A stretch of 64,000 nt of DNA from Auanema rhodensis (lineage: Eukaryota > Nematoda > Chromadorea > Rhabditida > Rhabditidae), in assembly GCA_964057225.1 (NCBI GenBank), contig OZ059896.1, forward strand, positions 15,140,501-15,204,500. Reading direction: 5' to 3'. The notes beneath the pieces are model-generated. The model was not told the origin of the DNA, did not search any database, and saw only the letters and a list, made by a program, of their open reading frames with translations. The translations under genes were made by a program, and so were the position numbers. Positions 35,623 through 47,202 of the stretch are shown piece by piece. Numbering within the stretch: the first letter of the stretch is position 1; each line of letters opens with the position of its first letter.

Positions 35623-38600
35623 ATGAGTAAATGTGCCATCGTACAGAAATTACTTGATGATAATGATTACAAAGGTAGCAACTTGAACATTGAACAAAGA
35701 GTCAAATTTGTCGTTTTATTACAGCATATGAAGACCATCTTAGACGATTTTGTAGTCAGTGCGCCATGACTCAATTGAAAAATAAGTTCAATAGATTTGA
35801 GATATTCCCAGAAGGACCGTCATGGCTCAGTATAGCTAATATCATTTCTATATTCCAATATTACTGTCATTTAGGAAAGGTTGAAAGTTTGGAACAAACG
35901 GAACCTGAAAACATGGAACCAGAAAAAAAAAAGATGAAAAAAAATAAACAAGATGTTTATAAAATCTATTTCTACCTCAAGTATATGTTATCGAATTTAG
36001 ATTATTAAGCGTGTGATCGCTCCAGAAGATGTTGATAACCACTTGGCTCAGTGTGTTATATCAGGAATGAATGAAAATCTCATTCTGCTAGAAATCAGAA
36101 AGCATAAAGGACTAGATAAGTAAGATGATATTAGCTACAAAAAAGTTGTGATTTTTTCTCTAGGGTAGCTGCTCGTGAACTTTCAGTTGAATTGCTGTCA
36201 AAGCATTCAGATGAGAGAAAGAAATGTTTCTTACAATCGAAACAAGCATCTGGAGAACAAATAGAATTACCAAAGAAAGGAAAAGTGTTTAACGTTTGTT
36301 TTCAAGAATAGTTTTTTATTCTAAAAATGTTTTGATTTAAAGGAGAAGTCTAATCTTCCATGGTCTCCATTTCCAAGAATAGGCTTCGAAGAACTTCCTT
36401 CGGTATTTTCATTTTTAACGACTTATAAGTAAAAGATTTCCTTTAGCAATTTAAAGATGATAAGCAAAAACGCTATTTGTCTATTATATCCAGCTTACTA
36501 CAAACGGGCACAACTCGTTTTGAATCTAACAATATGGATTTAAAAGTACAGTATTTATTTACGTATTACCTCAATTATAACATTTTAAGAATTTCAATGC
36601 ATTGGCTGTTGAGGAAAGAAATCAGTTTGCTGCGAAAGTTATTGCTTTTTTCAAGTCTCACTGCGAAAATGCTGTGAAGCCTTATGCAAATCCTTTAGTG
36701 AATCTCTCTCGGGGAGCTCACGATGCTATTCATGTATTTTATCGGACTTGTTAATATTATATATCCATCTTTATGTTATAGAGAAGGCAAAAAAAGCGAT
36801 GGCAACATGATAATTCTATATTCTCGTCTGCTCCTCTTAAGGCTATTCAAAAATTTTTGAACTTTTTGAAAATGTATATTTAAGGAAATTAATTTGGAAG
36901 CAATTCATTATAATCCCGAAGATGTAGATAGTGTTCCTACCCCAACATCTCTATTGATACCTGGCAGAAATGAACAATTTTGTGTTGGCTTTCCCATCAT
37001 TTAATTCTTTAAATTTGACAATTTTAGCTTCCAAATTTACAACTTAAATGTAGTTTAAATATCAGGACTATTGGTGATAATTATCCTCCGATTTGTACTT
37101 ACATGTCTCCGATTTTCGACGATGAGGTACAAGATTTTTTTTTCGTTTTCATTAGCTTCGCTACAGGTAGCATTAAGTCTTTGTCAAGAAAACTTAATTA
37201 AATTTGCTATGGATGCTACAACTGCTTGTCATTTGATGTGTGATTCTTTCACTGGTCTAGACTATAAATATGCTATTCCTGTGAATGTAGTTCGAGAAAT
37301 GTATAAAGGTTTGCATACAAATTCTCAAAATTTATGATATTAGCATGTTTATACAGGCGACTGGCATACATGTATATTTTTGGATAAACCTCGAATCATA
37401 GGAAAAGTTCGGAATTCCTGTATCACTCGTAAACTTCTGAAAGCCACTATGAAAGCTCAATTTGTAAAGCATAACAGGAAAGGTTAACTATTTTGGGAAT
37501 TATTGTTAAATATAGTCATATACGCTTCATTCTAGAACGAGCCAAGATCTCACAGAGGAAAAATAAAAAAGCAGACCAAGAAGTCCAGGGAGGAGAAAAG
37601 AAAAACGAGGACAGCCAGTAGGAATTGATTGATATTTATATCATTTTAAAAGATTTATAGGACTTATAATGATCCCTTCGACAACATAATGTCAGCTATA
37701 ACAGATAAAACCGATAAACACAACAAAATATCATCTGGAACAGGTTTTTGATTCCTAAATATTCCATGAAAAGCAACTGAATTGCCAAAACTTTCAGGGA
37801 AACGATACACGTCATTCGGAATAGGCATGCATCAAGTTATTATAAGGAGTACTCCTCCATATCAAGCAACAGGATGTGCATCAAAGCTCATTCAAGGTCA
37901 CACGATAACAGCTCAGCCATTCCAGGAGATTCTTCCATCTTTCTCCGCGATGGTGAATAATAATGAATAGCAACTCTCTCCCCTTCTTTATATATATATA
38001 TATATATATACAGGAACGTATTCTTACAGGCAGTGGGAAGTGAAGAGTCCCTTTGGAATGAGCTCAAAAAAATTTTCAAACAATCAGATATGAGTGTTCT
38101 TTTACGGATGATGTTGGAAAAGCGTATAACTGAGTAAGAATCATCAAAAAATTATCTTAATCAATTTTTTTCTCAGTAACGACATTCACGTTCTGCAAGT
38201 TCAGCCGAGAATTAATGTATTATCTTCAAATATAGAGGAGGATCATTTCACTATGAAACGATTGTATATTCTCTTTTTTAATTGAACTTAATACGTCTTT
38301 CTAGACTAGCTGAAAGAACTAAACGGATGAAAGTAATATTGTCATCGTTAGAACCTTTGATACCTGGAAGGTTTGTTGTTTAATTTTCAGAAAAAAAAAC
38401 AATAATTCTCTGAATCTAAATCTAAATCAAAATATGCTGGTGCTCGTTGAAGTTTTAACCGATCTGAAGTTCAAAGTACAAAAAAAAATAGTCAGTATTC
38501 CTCATGACACACGTGGAATGCAAAAGGTCACGTATGACTCATTGCCTGAGTCACCAGTGCTTGACCATTAGTGAACTTAATTTAGTAATGCATCGGTGTA

Positions 38601-39324
38601 TTGTCCGAAATATATTTAGTAATTAAAAAGTAATTAAAAAGAAATTGGAAAAAATTATTTTAATAATTATTTATTTTAATTTGATTTTGAAAAAAAATAC
38701 ATCACATGAATATATGATTTGATTTATCTGAACCATACAATATCTATTCTCAGGTATATGATTATCAATGACAGAGATAACAAATTAAAGATACTACAAG
38801 AAACGGACGAAAAAACCAGGTATATCATTTTGTTATTACATCTATATTATTTTATACTACAGCGATACTTTCCCGACATCTCGAGACTATACAACTGGGG
38901 CTGAGCCTCAACATATCGAGGATGTATTTTTAGGTTTTGAAAGGAAAGTACCATTGCAGTGGCAGGTATGACATCGTTACAAACTTTGACTCAATTTTTC
39001 ATTCAGATTATTGGATTTATGGCTCCGGGCTGTTTTTTGAGTGAAACCAAAATAATTAAAGTAGGCGCAGCGGGAAAGAAGATCAATAATGCCAGAAGGG
39101 GCTCTATGGCTAATAATGGTAATAATAATAACGGCAAGGGCGGCAAAGGCAAGCGGAAGAGTATAAAGCAGAATAGAAAGAGCTCAGAATTTTCAATGGC
39201 ACCACATAAGTTTGATGTACTCCTAATCTAATTCTCTAACCATTTTCATTTCAGTGGCGCTTCTCGTGAGCCTTCATTTTCCCCCATTCCACAGGATGAT
39301 GGCCCCCCACCTCCTGTTTTATGA
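35623..39324 (+). CDS. ICE2: Little elongation complex subunit 2 homologue (ICE2/NARG2)
   Basis: About twenty exons join to roughly 800 residues. Several blocks match the order of human ICE2: LPWSPFPRIGFEELPSQF followed by KRYLSIISSLL (human PYPRFSRF region); YAIPVNVVREMYKGDWHTCI with IFLDKPRIIGKVRN; then the C-terminal NARG2 domain with RYTSFGIGMHQVIIRS, EESLWNELKKIF, ILSSLEPLIPGRYMINDRDN and LKILQETDEKT. A basic Asn/Gly/Lys stretch follows. The last exon, chosen for an open frame, ends SREPSFSPIPQDDGPPPPVL. ICE2 works with ICE1 and ELL in snRNA gene transcription. The family call rests on remote similarity. One intron (38371-38753) is eight times longer than the rest, and one acceptor is ambiguous after a TA microsatellite. 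Confidence 0.62.
37989..38010. repeat. (TA)n run abutting a 3' splice site
   Basis: The TA run ends directly at a CAG (38011-38013). A second CAG lies 16 bases on (38027-38029). Joining at the second keeps the ICE2 frame; joining at the first brings a TGA within ten codons. Confidence 0.85.
38510..38553. promoter_or_regulatory. E-box and paired AP-1-like sites in an ICE2 intron
   Basis: Within 44 bp are CACGTG (38510-38515), a GGTCACGT block, and TGACTCA (38535-38541) facing TGAGTCA (38547-38553) across a 5-base gap, which also forms a 7-bp inverted repeat. They sit in the only long intron of the gene (38371-38753). Binding by bHLH and bZIP factors is inferred from the consensus only. Confidence 0.4.
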
Positions 39325-39755
39325 ATATAGTTATCACATCTCTTCCCTCTCTAGATGCCATTATTTATTATTCTTAGTTTTCTTATTTCTCTTCCCTCGG
39401 ATTTATATCGTCATTCTTCCCTCGAAAGTTTTACTGATCTCCTTTATATCATGATGTACCGCTCCTGTCATAAATATTCAGTTATAATACGATTCGAATT
39501 TAGTTAAATTATAAAAATAGATGTATGTATATGGAAAGCCTAGAAATTGCATAAAAACATGATGAAAAATATAAGAACGCAATAACAATATAGCACACCA
39601 TTTCAAAAATACCCATAAATACGAGACGCTTTGCAAACGCATTCGGAAGGGGCACTGAGAAATGAAAGAACACAGGACACGCGACGATGGAGCAAAAAGT
39701 TACCGGCATTCGACAAAGTGTGGGTATGATTGAGAAATAAGAATATATTTCTTGG

Positions 39756-41524
39756 TCATCGTTCGATCGAAGGCATCCATGATGATACACGAGGTTTACT
39801 GCTGTCATCACTAGTTTTGCGTTCTTCTGGTCTCCGCCGGGGATCTCGAACGAGGCTGGTTACCGGCTGAGTGTCGCTTGGAGGACATCCGGAGGCTATT
39901 AATGATGAAACTGCGTCAAATTGACTAGCAATTACACGGCTTTTCCTGGGATCATTAGACCCCGCAGTTGAAGGGTCCACACCGAAATAGGGGGGCTGAG
40001 AAGTCACTGGTATCAATCTCCAGGCCACCTGTGCCTGTTGCGGTATTGAGCAAATGGCTTCATCAGACGCACCACCGTACATAGGAGGGCTAGCAGGGCT
40101 ATCATCCACTAAGTGTTCTCCCGCTATTTGTGCTAACATTTGTGAAATATCAAACTGAGCTGCTCCCGAATTTTTTTCTTCACTTATCTGCTGGGAATGT
40201 GAAGGACCATATCCAGACGGAAGACTTGATGTCTGAAAATTGATAACGTTCGAAGCAAAAATATCTTATCAAACAAACCTGAGATGGTGGATATTGTGTT
40301 GAATGTGACGTGGCTAATGTGGGTACAACGACCGAGGGTGGAGCCAATTGTCCATTACTGACCTGTTGCTGAGGAATGGGTGCGTGAATAATAGGACCAG
40401 AGGGTAGGGAAGGCCCACCAGGAGCAGGTCCTTGTGGCAGTAGAACACGTCGTCGTGGTGGTTGGCCGCCGGCCTTAAAAATAGGCAATACAATTGTCAT
40501 ATAATATTAAGAACTAACCGGGAGGATATAATGAGAGGAAGAAGGTCGAATAACTTCATCCTCTTGTAACATTCGTTCTATAAGGGGGCGAGTATAATCT
40601 GTTAAAGGCTAGAAAAATAGATTAAAATAAAAATTGTTAAAAAAATTAATTACTTGATGACTAAAGTGACACGGCTCCCTAGCACAACCTCCTCGGTGGT
40701 AAGCTCTACATGGAAACTCTCCATGGAGTGCAAGACATGTTAAACCCTTAACCATTCATGCATTACAAAAAATCAAAATTTAAGAGAAATTACCTTTTTA
40801 CAGAAGCCTTGCTGATAAAATCGACATAGTTCAGCTTTCCTAAGAGAATCTTCAGCTTGATGAGAGTAAGCACAACTGTCCCCATCTCGACAATACCCTT
40901 CGCGGAAAAATTTACAAATTAAATGCTCTGTAGCCTTTTTTGGTTTGTGATGGAATGAACGCCATTGCTTTCCAAAAGGGCGCTTGGCACCTCGTTGATC
41001 ATAATCTTCCTCAGTAGGAGAATGACGTCTTCTGCAACATATGTCATTAAGATAGATTTCTAATAAAATAAAATAAACCTTCTTCCAGGTGGTGGCCTGT
41101 AATCACAATCTCTATAACCTTCTTCGTCTAATCGATAATCTCTATCTTCAGCGCTTGAAACTGGGAAATCATTAGAATCGTTTTCATTTGGCCATTCTTT
41201 AGACACTGCTTCCTAAATAGCAAAACGATGTAAAGAGAAGAGAATATGAATAGCTTACTATATCGTCTCCATAACCTCTTGGAGCAGGTTTTCTCGGAGC
41301 TGGAGATCCATGTGCTGGTTGTGGGGCAGTGGGAATCTCTTTGGAGGGACTCGCTTTGCGTTTTCCTTTAAATTTACTAATGTTTTTTCTTCTCCGATGC
41401 AAAATGACATACCAATACTCATTCCCTCTTCTTCATCTTGAATTTCGCCATCCTCTGGCAGTTCACCATCTTCAAAATCCTCCGTTTTGGAAAAGTCTGG
41501 TGATGTAGTCATTACATCTACCAT
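39756..41524 (-). CDS. CCCH zinc-finger protein of the ZC3H4/ZC3H6/Su(s) family
   Basis: About seven exons give roughly 515 residues. The acidic N-terminus DFEDGELPEDGEIQDEEEG is the family hallmark. Three tandem CCCH fingers follow: CKFFREGYCRDGDSCAYSH, CRFYQQGFCKKGLTCLALH and CRAYHRGGCAREPCHFSH, and then PLTDYTRPLIERMLQED. A Pro/Gln-rich region comes next, then a C-terminal block with NDPRKSR and RDPRRRPEE. ZC3H4 homologues bind nascent RNA and promote early Pol II termination at unproductive transcripts (the Restrictor complex). To keep the frame the first intron must be only 32 nt (minus-strand donor GTCATT); RPP21 in this window has a 31-nt intron, so this is plausible. Confidence 0.83.
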
Positions 41525-43320
41525 AATCTATAAATGCATATCTCAGAAAACAGACTGTTAATCAAAAATTGCAATATGAGAAAACAAGAAACATCATAAA
41601 TACATGTCCCAAAACTCTTCCCAAACTAAATCTCTCTCGCTTATAGGGTCTTCAAATACTGTTATCTTCCAGTTTTTGGTATTTCTGTACAAGAGTGGTG
41701 CTCTCTGAGCTTTGTCAGATTTCTTTGAATTAGATGCTTTCCCTCCACATACCGTAGTCGTCACTTTAAGGGCGGAGTGGTGTGTAAGCTCCGCCCACAC
41801 CACGCCACTCTTGTGATTGTATTAGGTTCCAATTTTTTTTTCTCAGTACAACTTACTTATATATGACCTGAAGGATAATTAGAGTTTTAGCCCAAGTGAA
41901 TGAAAAAGAAGCAAAGAAATATCATGGATAGGCCATAGATAAGAAAAGTGATTGCGGTGGGTAATGAAATAAGAGACGAAACAAGCAAGAAGCTCGTTCC
42001 TAGACAGAAAAAATTTAATATCAAAAAAGCTAATTAGATGAGTATAAGTGCATTATGGAGTATGAACCCGGCTTAGACCTCAGCGACCACGATGACTTAA
42101 AGACAATTGGTGGTAATTATCGTGGGAATTAAGCTTGGAACGGACACTCAGATAGAATAGCTGAAGAAGAGACAAAGAACTGAATATAACTTCAGAAATA
42201 TAAGCTTCATGGATTATTAGATCCAGTCTTGGCATATTCAATAACCTCAGATTTCTTACCATCCTGCATCAGGAGATTCTAGAAACCTGCTGACCATTTA
42301 GCGTTGATGTACAACGCTTCTCCTGCTGACAAGCTTTCGTATTACTCATTCAATATGATGAGTACAATACTATCCTAACAATCCCAAAATGAAGTAGAAA
42401 GAATGTTCGAAAATTCGTGTGGTTGGGACACAGAGCCCTCCTCAAGTGACTATCGCACCGCCTGACGGCCAAAGCGCGGACGAATTGCACTCTAACAATC
42501 TGGGTCTCTTCAATCTATATACTATTTCGTTTATCGATTGCAATGCAGGCCAACAAACTAGCCCGCGATTATAGTCAACATTCAAGGCTGACAATATTGA
42601 TTGCTGGAAATGTTGAATTGCATAGTTGGGATGGTTTTTCTATCTATGACCGACGATGGACGACAATCCACAACGAATTAAGCACATAATTAAATTTGCT
42701 CTGGGACGAAGTAGTGAAATATTTTATCAAAACGGTTTTCTTAAAAAATAACTTAAAAGCACAAAATGTAAGCATCATCGTAGTAATGCTTTCTTCTTCG
42801 GAAATATCACGATTAGAAAAGGGTAGATAGGGAATTTCAAAGGACAAACGATAAAATAACGAATAATCGTTACCACCACTGTGATCCCAATTAGATTGTT
42901 TTCCTCCCTTCGTTTGGGATTTCGATTAGAAAAAGTTTCAAACAAATCAAAATTATTCCAGTTGTATATATATATATAAAATCGAATAAAACCTTCATCA
43001 CGAGGTGAGTTCAACACGGAAGTGCGCGATGCATCGACTCTAGAACAGAAAGACGCGTAGAAATTAGATTCGCAGGTTTCTGGTCTACTGTAAACTAGAA
43101 CTGCCCAGGTCTACATTCTCAATAGAGCTTCATTTGTTATCCTTCTATTTTATAACTGTGAGTTGAGAATACTTTACTCATTTAATTTATACATATATAT
43201 AACTATATATAATTATAAATATCACTGTAACGAAAGAAGGATTACATGATTACAACAAGTAAGAAAAGTTTCAAATTTTTTGAAATTATAGTAAAAATTT
43301 ATCAGGTAAAAGGAAAGGGA
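41525..43320. other. Intergenic region between divergent genes
   Basis: 1.8 kb between the start of the ZC3H4-like gene (minus) and the start of the orphan membrane protein gene (plus). It contains a GC-rich inverted repeat (41770-41810). A minus-strand frame at 41594-41803 has no ATG. No RNA gene was recognised. Confidence 0.5.
41770..41810. promoter_or_regulatory. GC-rich inverted repeat, Sp/KLF-like boxes
   Basis: GGGCGGAG (41770-41777) is mirrored by CTCCGCCC (41789-41796), and TGGTGTG (41778-41784) by CACACCA (41796-41802). On the minus strand it reads GGTGTGGGCGGAGC, a CACC box joined to a GC box. It is an island of GC in AT-rich sequence about 250 bp upstream of the ZC3H4-like start codon. 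The factor assignment is inference. Confidence 0.4.
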
Positions 43321-45473
43321 ATGAACTTTGCAGATGATTCGCATATCCTTTTAAAACTTGGAAGTAAGAAGCCTTCTCTTATTAGTAGTATAAGAAAGCT
43401 TTTTAGTTTTGGAATCAACTGAACCAAGTCCTAAGAGAACAAACTATGAAAATGGAAAAACTACTCAAGGAAATGCGAAACCGTCATCACCCAAAGAAGA
43501 AAAAGAAAAATTCGTGGATGTTAATATTAATGGAGATGTAATCAGTGATAACGACGAAGACTTTTTACTGAATGAGGTAGATTCTAAACCAACCGTTCAA
43601 CATTTTATTTTTTATCAGAATGGTGGATTGGGAGCTTCATCTCGTGGACCATCAAGATCTTTCGCACGAAGAAGAGATTCTGAATCATTCGTTTGTCGTC
43701 TTGTAGTACTCATCTTGATTTATTATGCTCTAGTAAATAAAAATAAGTTTGTGATACACTAATATGTTCTGTTGCAGGGAACATCCATATTCGCGGTATG
43801 CTCACCTTCATTACTAAAAGGAGACACTCTATGTCATTTTACATTTTGCATAGGAGCTTTTTGTAGTATTTTCCTAGGTAAATCATATAAAACAAATAAT
43901 AATTATTGAATACATTATTATGATTATTACAGCTTCCATTTTGATTCGAAGAATGTATTGGGTTCTCATCAGTTTACTTTCTTTTGTGTTAATAACAGTC
44001 ACACTTTGGTCCTTACATACCTTCAAGCACTTAGAATATGTCTCGTTTCTTCTTAATGGAGCTTCTTTTGGCGTTATCTTGTATTGTAAGTTAGAAATAG
44101 GTGACCTTTTACGTTCGAATTTCAGGTGGCCTAGCCGCATGGTTTTCCATTTGGAGAAGATATTGTCGATATATTCTGTCGTTGTCGGCTGTGTTTTCTG
44201 CCGGATTCCGTAAGTTCAGCATAAATCACCCAAGCAAATCAAACTTTTTTTAGTTACTCCACAAATATTATTTTCGAAGTTCGATCAAAGTATTGGTAGC
44301 CCGACATATTTTACCAAAAATGATGTATTAGTTGTTGCTTATCCGATTGCGAACCAAGCTAGGGGAGCTCGTGCAGCCAATATGTCGTTGTAAGTATGGA
44401 TAAGTAAGCGTGCTCATATCTATTATTTAAGAAAAACTCTGATCACACCAGATTTGAGTGATTATCTTATTGGCTCTCCTGCTGCTTCATTTAGTATAGT
44501 TGTTTGTTCACTTGCTATTTTAGTGAAATTGTTAGGATTTTCTCTTTGCTGTTTACGTTTAAGAAGTTCTCCTGACTCAAGAATGGGAAAGGTATATTCA
44601 AAAATTATCATTTTTATATCTTTTTTGAAATTTTCAGTTATTTGATAAATCCACAAGAAAATTGTCTCCTGAAAGTGGCATGCGTTTTATAGCGTTTCAG
44701 GTGTTATGTGGTGTTTCTGAAGGTACGGCTTATATTGAAAATAATATGTAATTTTTTACTTAAAGGTCTTGTTGTCATGACTGCTTCTTCTAAAGGAGCT
44801 GATTACTTGTTACTATATTCCTGTTTTTCTCTTTTGGGAAAAGTTTTTGCTTCCATTATGTTAGTTTTTACATTTAACATCATTTATTCTTTTTAAATTT
44901 TTAGTGGAGCTGGAAGTTGCTCAGTTTATGCTGTTTGGCTCTATTTAATCCTAAATCTATTAGCATCTACTATTTTGTTAATTTTTTCCATTAGCCCTTT
45001 TACTATTATCATAATTAGCTCTCCAATATCTTTACTCGGGTTATGCTGTACTCTGAATATTGAGGTACTGTTCTTCATTTTTTTCTTTTCTGTGACTTCC
45101 TGAACATAATTTAAGAGGAGAATCTCACCAAGAGCTTCTATAATTATAAAATACTATCTATCGGCTAATATGTTTGGCCATCTATTCTCTACTATACTTG
45201 GTACACATTTTGGGAGTTCGGAAAGAATGGTTTTGTTGTTTCTATTTAACATGGCTTTAGTGGGAAGTTTTCTATTATTAAATCGTTGTATTGCAAAGTT
45301 CCAAAGGTATGAATATCTTCATTAGTTTGATCAGCTATAAAAAGTTTAATTTCAGGCTTCAAGAGATATTAGAATATTCTAGTGAGCCTTTGGATACCAA
45401 TGAGGATTACATGGCCCTAACGGAAAATGTATCTGATTTAGAGATGGATGATTTAGATTTTGATATAAACTAA
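43321..45473 (+). CDS. Multi-pass membrane protein, transporter-like, unassigned
   Basis: About thirteen exons give an estimated 535 residues. A cytosolic, charged N-terminus of about 90 residues (with NGDVISDNDEDFLLNE) is followed by some ten to twelve hydrophobic segments, for example LVVLILIYYALGTSIF, ASILIRRMYWVLISLLSFVL, FSIVVCSLAILVKLLGFSLC and LYLILNLLASTILLIFSISP. An acidic tail (ENVSDLEMDDLDFDIN) ends the protein. Short basic loops such as SIWRRYCRYI lie between segments. The segment number and the central loop of about 30-40 residues suggest a divergent major-facilitator fold, but I see no diagnostic motif. The first exon (43321) was chosen because it joins in frame with the next. 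It is convergent with tmem-231. Confidence 0.7.
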
Positions 45474-45702
45474 AGTTTAAAAAATATCTGGGTAAATTCA
45501 ACGGGATTTCATCATACATATGTACACTTATTCAAATTATATTATTATATATCATCCGGTTTGGAAAACCTTGCTGGTTTAAGGTTATATTTCGTTGTGA
45601 TGAATGCATGGCTATCTGTGATACATATTGCAATCTTTTTTCGCTCTCATCTAAAAAAAATGCATTTTATTTTGTTAAAATTAAATTATTTTTATTAATC
45701 TT

Positions 45703-47047
45703 CTAAAAATCGTATTGAGCAGTATATAGATAGCTGAAAAATGTGTCAAGTATATATCTCATTAGCATATAAAGACAGATGAATTGAATCCAGAACCACT
45801 TGAGAAGATCCATTATACCATTTTGGTATACAAAATTTGAGGTATTAACTATGATATTGAAATTGACTTCCAAAGAATTTCTTGATCTCTTACTTTGCAT
45901 CATCTTGGACATTCTTAATTGAAATATAAAGTTTGCTGCCAAAAAACCGAAACTTTCTACCGTGATAATTTCAGTGTGAGAGGAGAACATGCTAATCTAT
46001 TTAAAACTTCATCAGGCTTATAGTGATCAACATCTCTTCTAGTGTTGTTAATTATTTCCCAACTCTCTTCATTCCGCAAAGGTCTACTTTGATCTGGTGA
46101 CAAGTTACCAAAGATAGTTACTTTTGAAAGATTCCTAGGCAAGATAATGGTATCTACTATTGGTAGTTCAGCCTAAATTTTTTTCCATTTTTCTATATTT
46201 TTCGTGGTATATTACATGGACTATGCTGTGATATTCTAGATTGTATTGGAAATATATGAAATACATAAGAGTTGATACTTCAGCAGAAGTGATTGGCATT
46301 TTGATCGATAAATGAAGCTGAAAAAAACAAATATATTAAAGAAGCTTCTGTACGATCCTACAATTCGATGATCTGTCATATCTTCCCAATGATGTTTTTG
46401 CTCTATAAGTCGGAAATGATCGATATCAGCTCCATTTAGAACAGGAAATGAGCTACTGTATATCTGTAAGCAATTATATGGCAGGTTATAAACCTAATAT
46501 ATCTTACATGATTATTTTCTCCATTAAAAACTACTAAAAAATTTCCTGAAAATTCAACACCTGGCATTTCCATGAATTCACCCGTTTTTCTCCACATTTC
46601 CTGGAAAAAATATCGATACTGTAATCAACATACAAGAAAGATTTAACATTTGTGAACATAACAATGAGTAAAGGAATAAGATATTCCAATATTCGGAAGA
46701 ATGACACAATGAAATAAGGCCATGAAAAAACTGGTGCTCTTCGGTACTGCGGTGCTACCTGAAATATTCCAAATGCTAATTTCGTTAAACAAAAATGCAT
46801 TTGACATTTAATGAAGAAAAATAATAAAAACAACTCATTTTGTAATCTTATTTTTTCAAAAAAAATACAAATGTTCACACATTTCCTCAATTAACAAATT
46901 CAGTCCCACGTAACTAACATGACTTTCAACATTTTAATAATTTCAATGAAATCAATATTTTTCAGTTGATGACAAATATGGAATCTGACTAATTTCAAAT
47001 AAAAAACAAAAACTAACCGGAGGAATTGAAATATTTTCGAATGTCAT
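45703..47047 (-). CDS. tmem-231: Ciliary transition-zone protein TMEM231
   Basis: Seven exons give about 275 residues (human TMEM231 has 316). The order matches the family: an N-terminal membrane span (FRILEYLIPLLIVMF), PGVEFSGNFLVVFNG, SSSFPVLNGADIDHF, LHLSIKMPITSAEVSTLMYF, the extracellular beta-rich part with LPRNLSKVTIFGNL, then VNFNIIVNTSNFVYQNG before the second span (LLKWFWIQFICLYMLMRYIL). The last junction needs a 79-nt intron ending at AGATCAAG to keep frame and alignment. TMEM231 belongs to the MKS module that gates the cilium. The ATG overlaps the TAA of a small upstream ORF by one base (TAATG). Confidence 0.82.
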
Positions 47048-47202
47048 TATGAAGATTTTTCAGTATGCTTTTCTTGGAAATACCGATCCAAATAGCGCTG
47101 AGAATTGTGCCAACTCGCAAAAAACAGACAAATTAGAGAAATTATAACCAGAAAAATTGAGAAGGCTCGAAATGACCGCTTGGCAGCTCCTTTAGTCTGC
47201 AT
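47047..47202 (-). CDS. Small membrane ORF overlapping the tmem-231 start
   Basis: From ATG 47202 the frame encodes 51 residues: MQTKGAAKRSFRAF, a hydrophobic span SIFLVIISLICLFFASW, then HNSQRYLDRYFQEKHTEKSS. The same frame stays open upstream without an ATG for about 36 more codons (WLPRGPTSPSNGYQ and earlier), so a spliced upstream exon is possible; an acceptor TATTTCAG lies near 47350. The stop TAA at 47049-47047 shares its last base with the ATG of tmem-231 on the same strand. I do not recognise the protein. It could be an upstream ORF of the tmem-231 mRNA or a real first cistron. Confidence 0.4.
   Translation of the reverse strand: MQTKGAAKRSFRAFSIFLVIISLICLFFASWHNSQRYLDRYFQEKHTEKSS

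Noticed and set aside
41594-41803. Minus-strand frame of 69 codons ending with a Trp/Glu-rich stretch
   Set aside because: The residue make-up looks coding, but there is no ATG in the frame and no clear partner exon. It may be a 5' leader of the ZC3H4-like gene.
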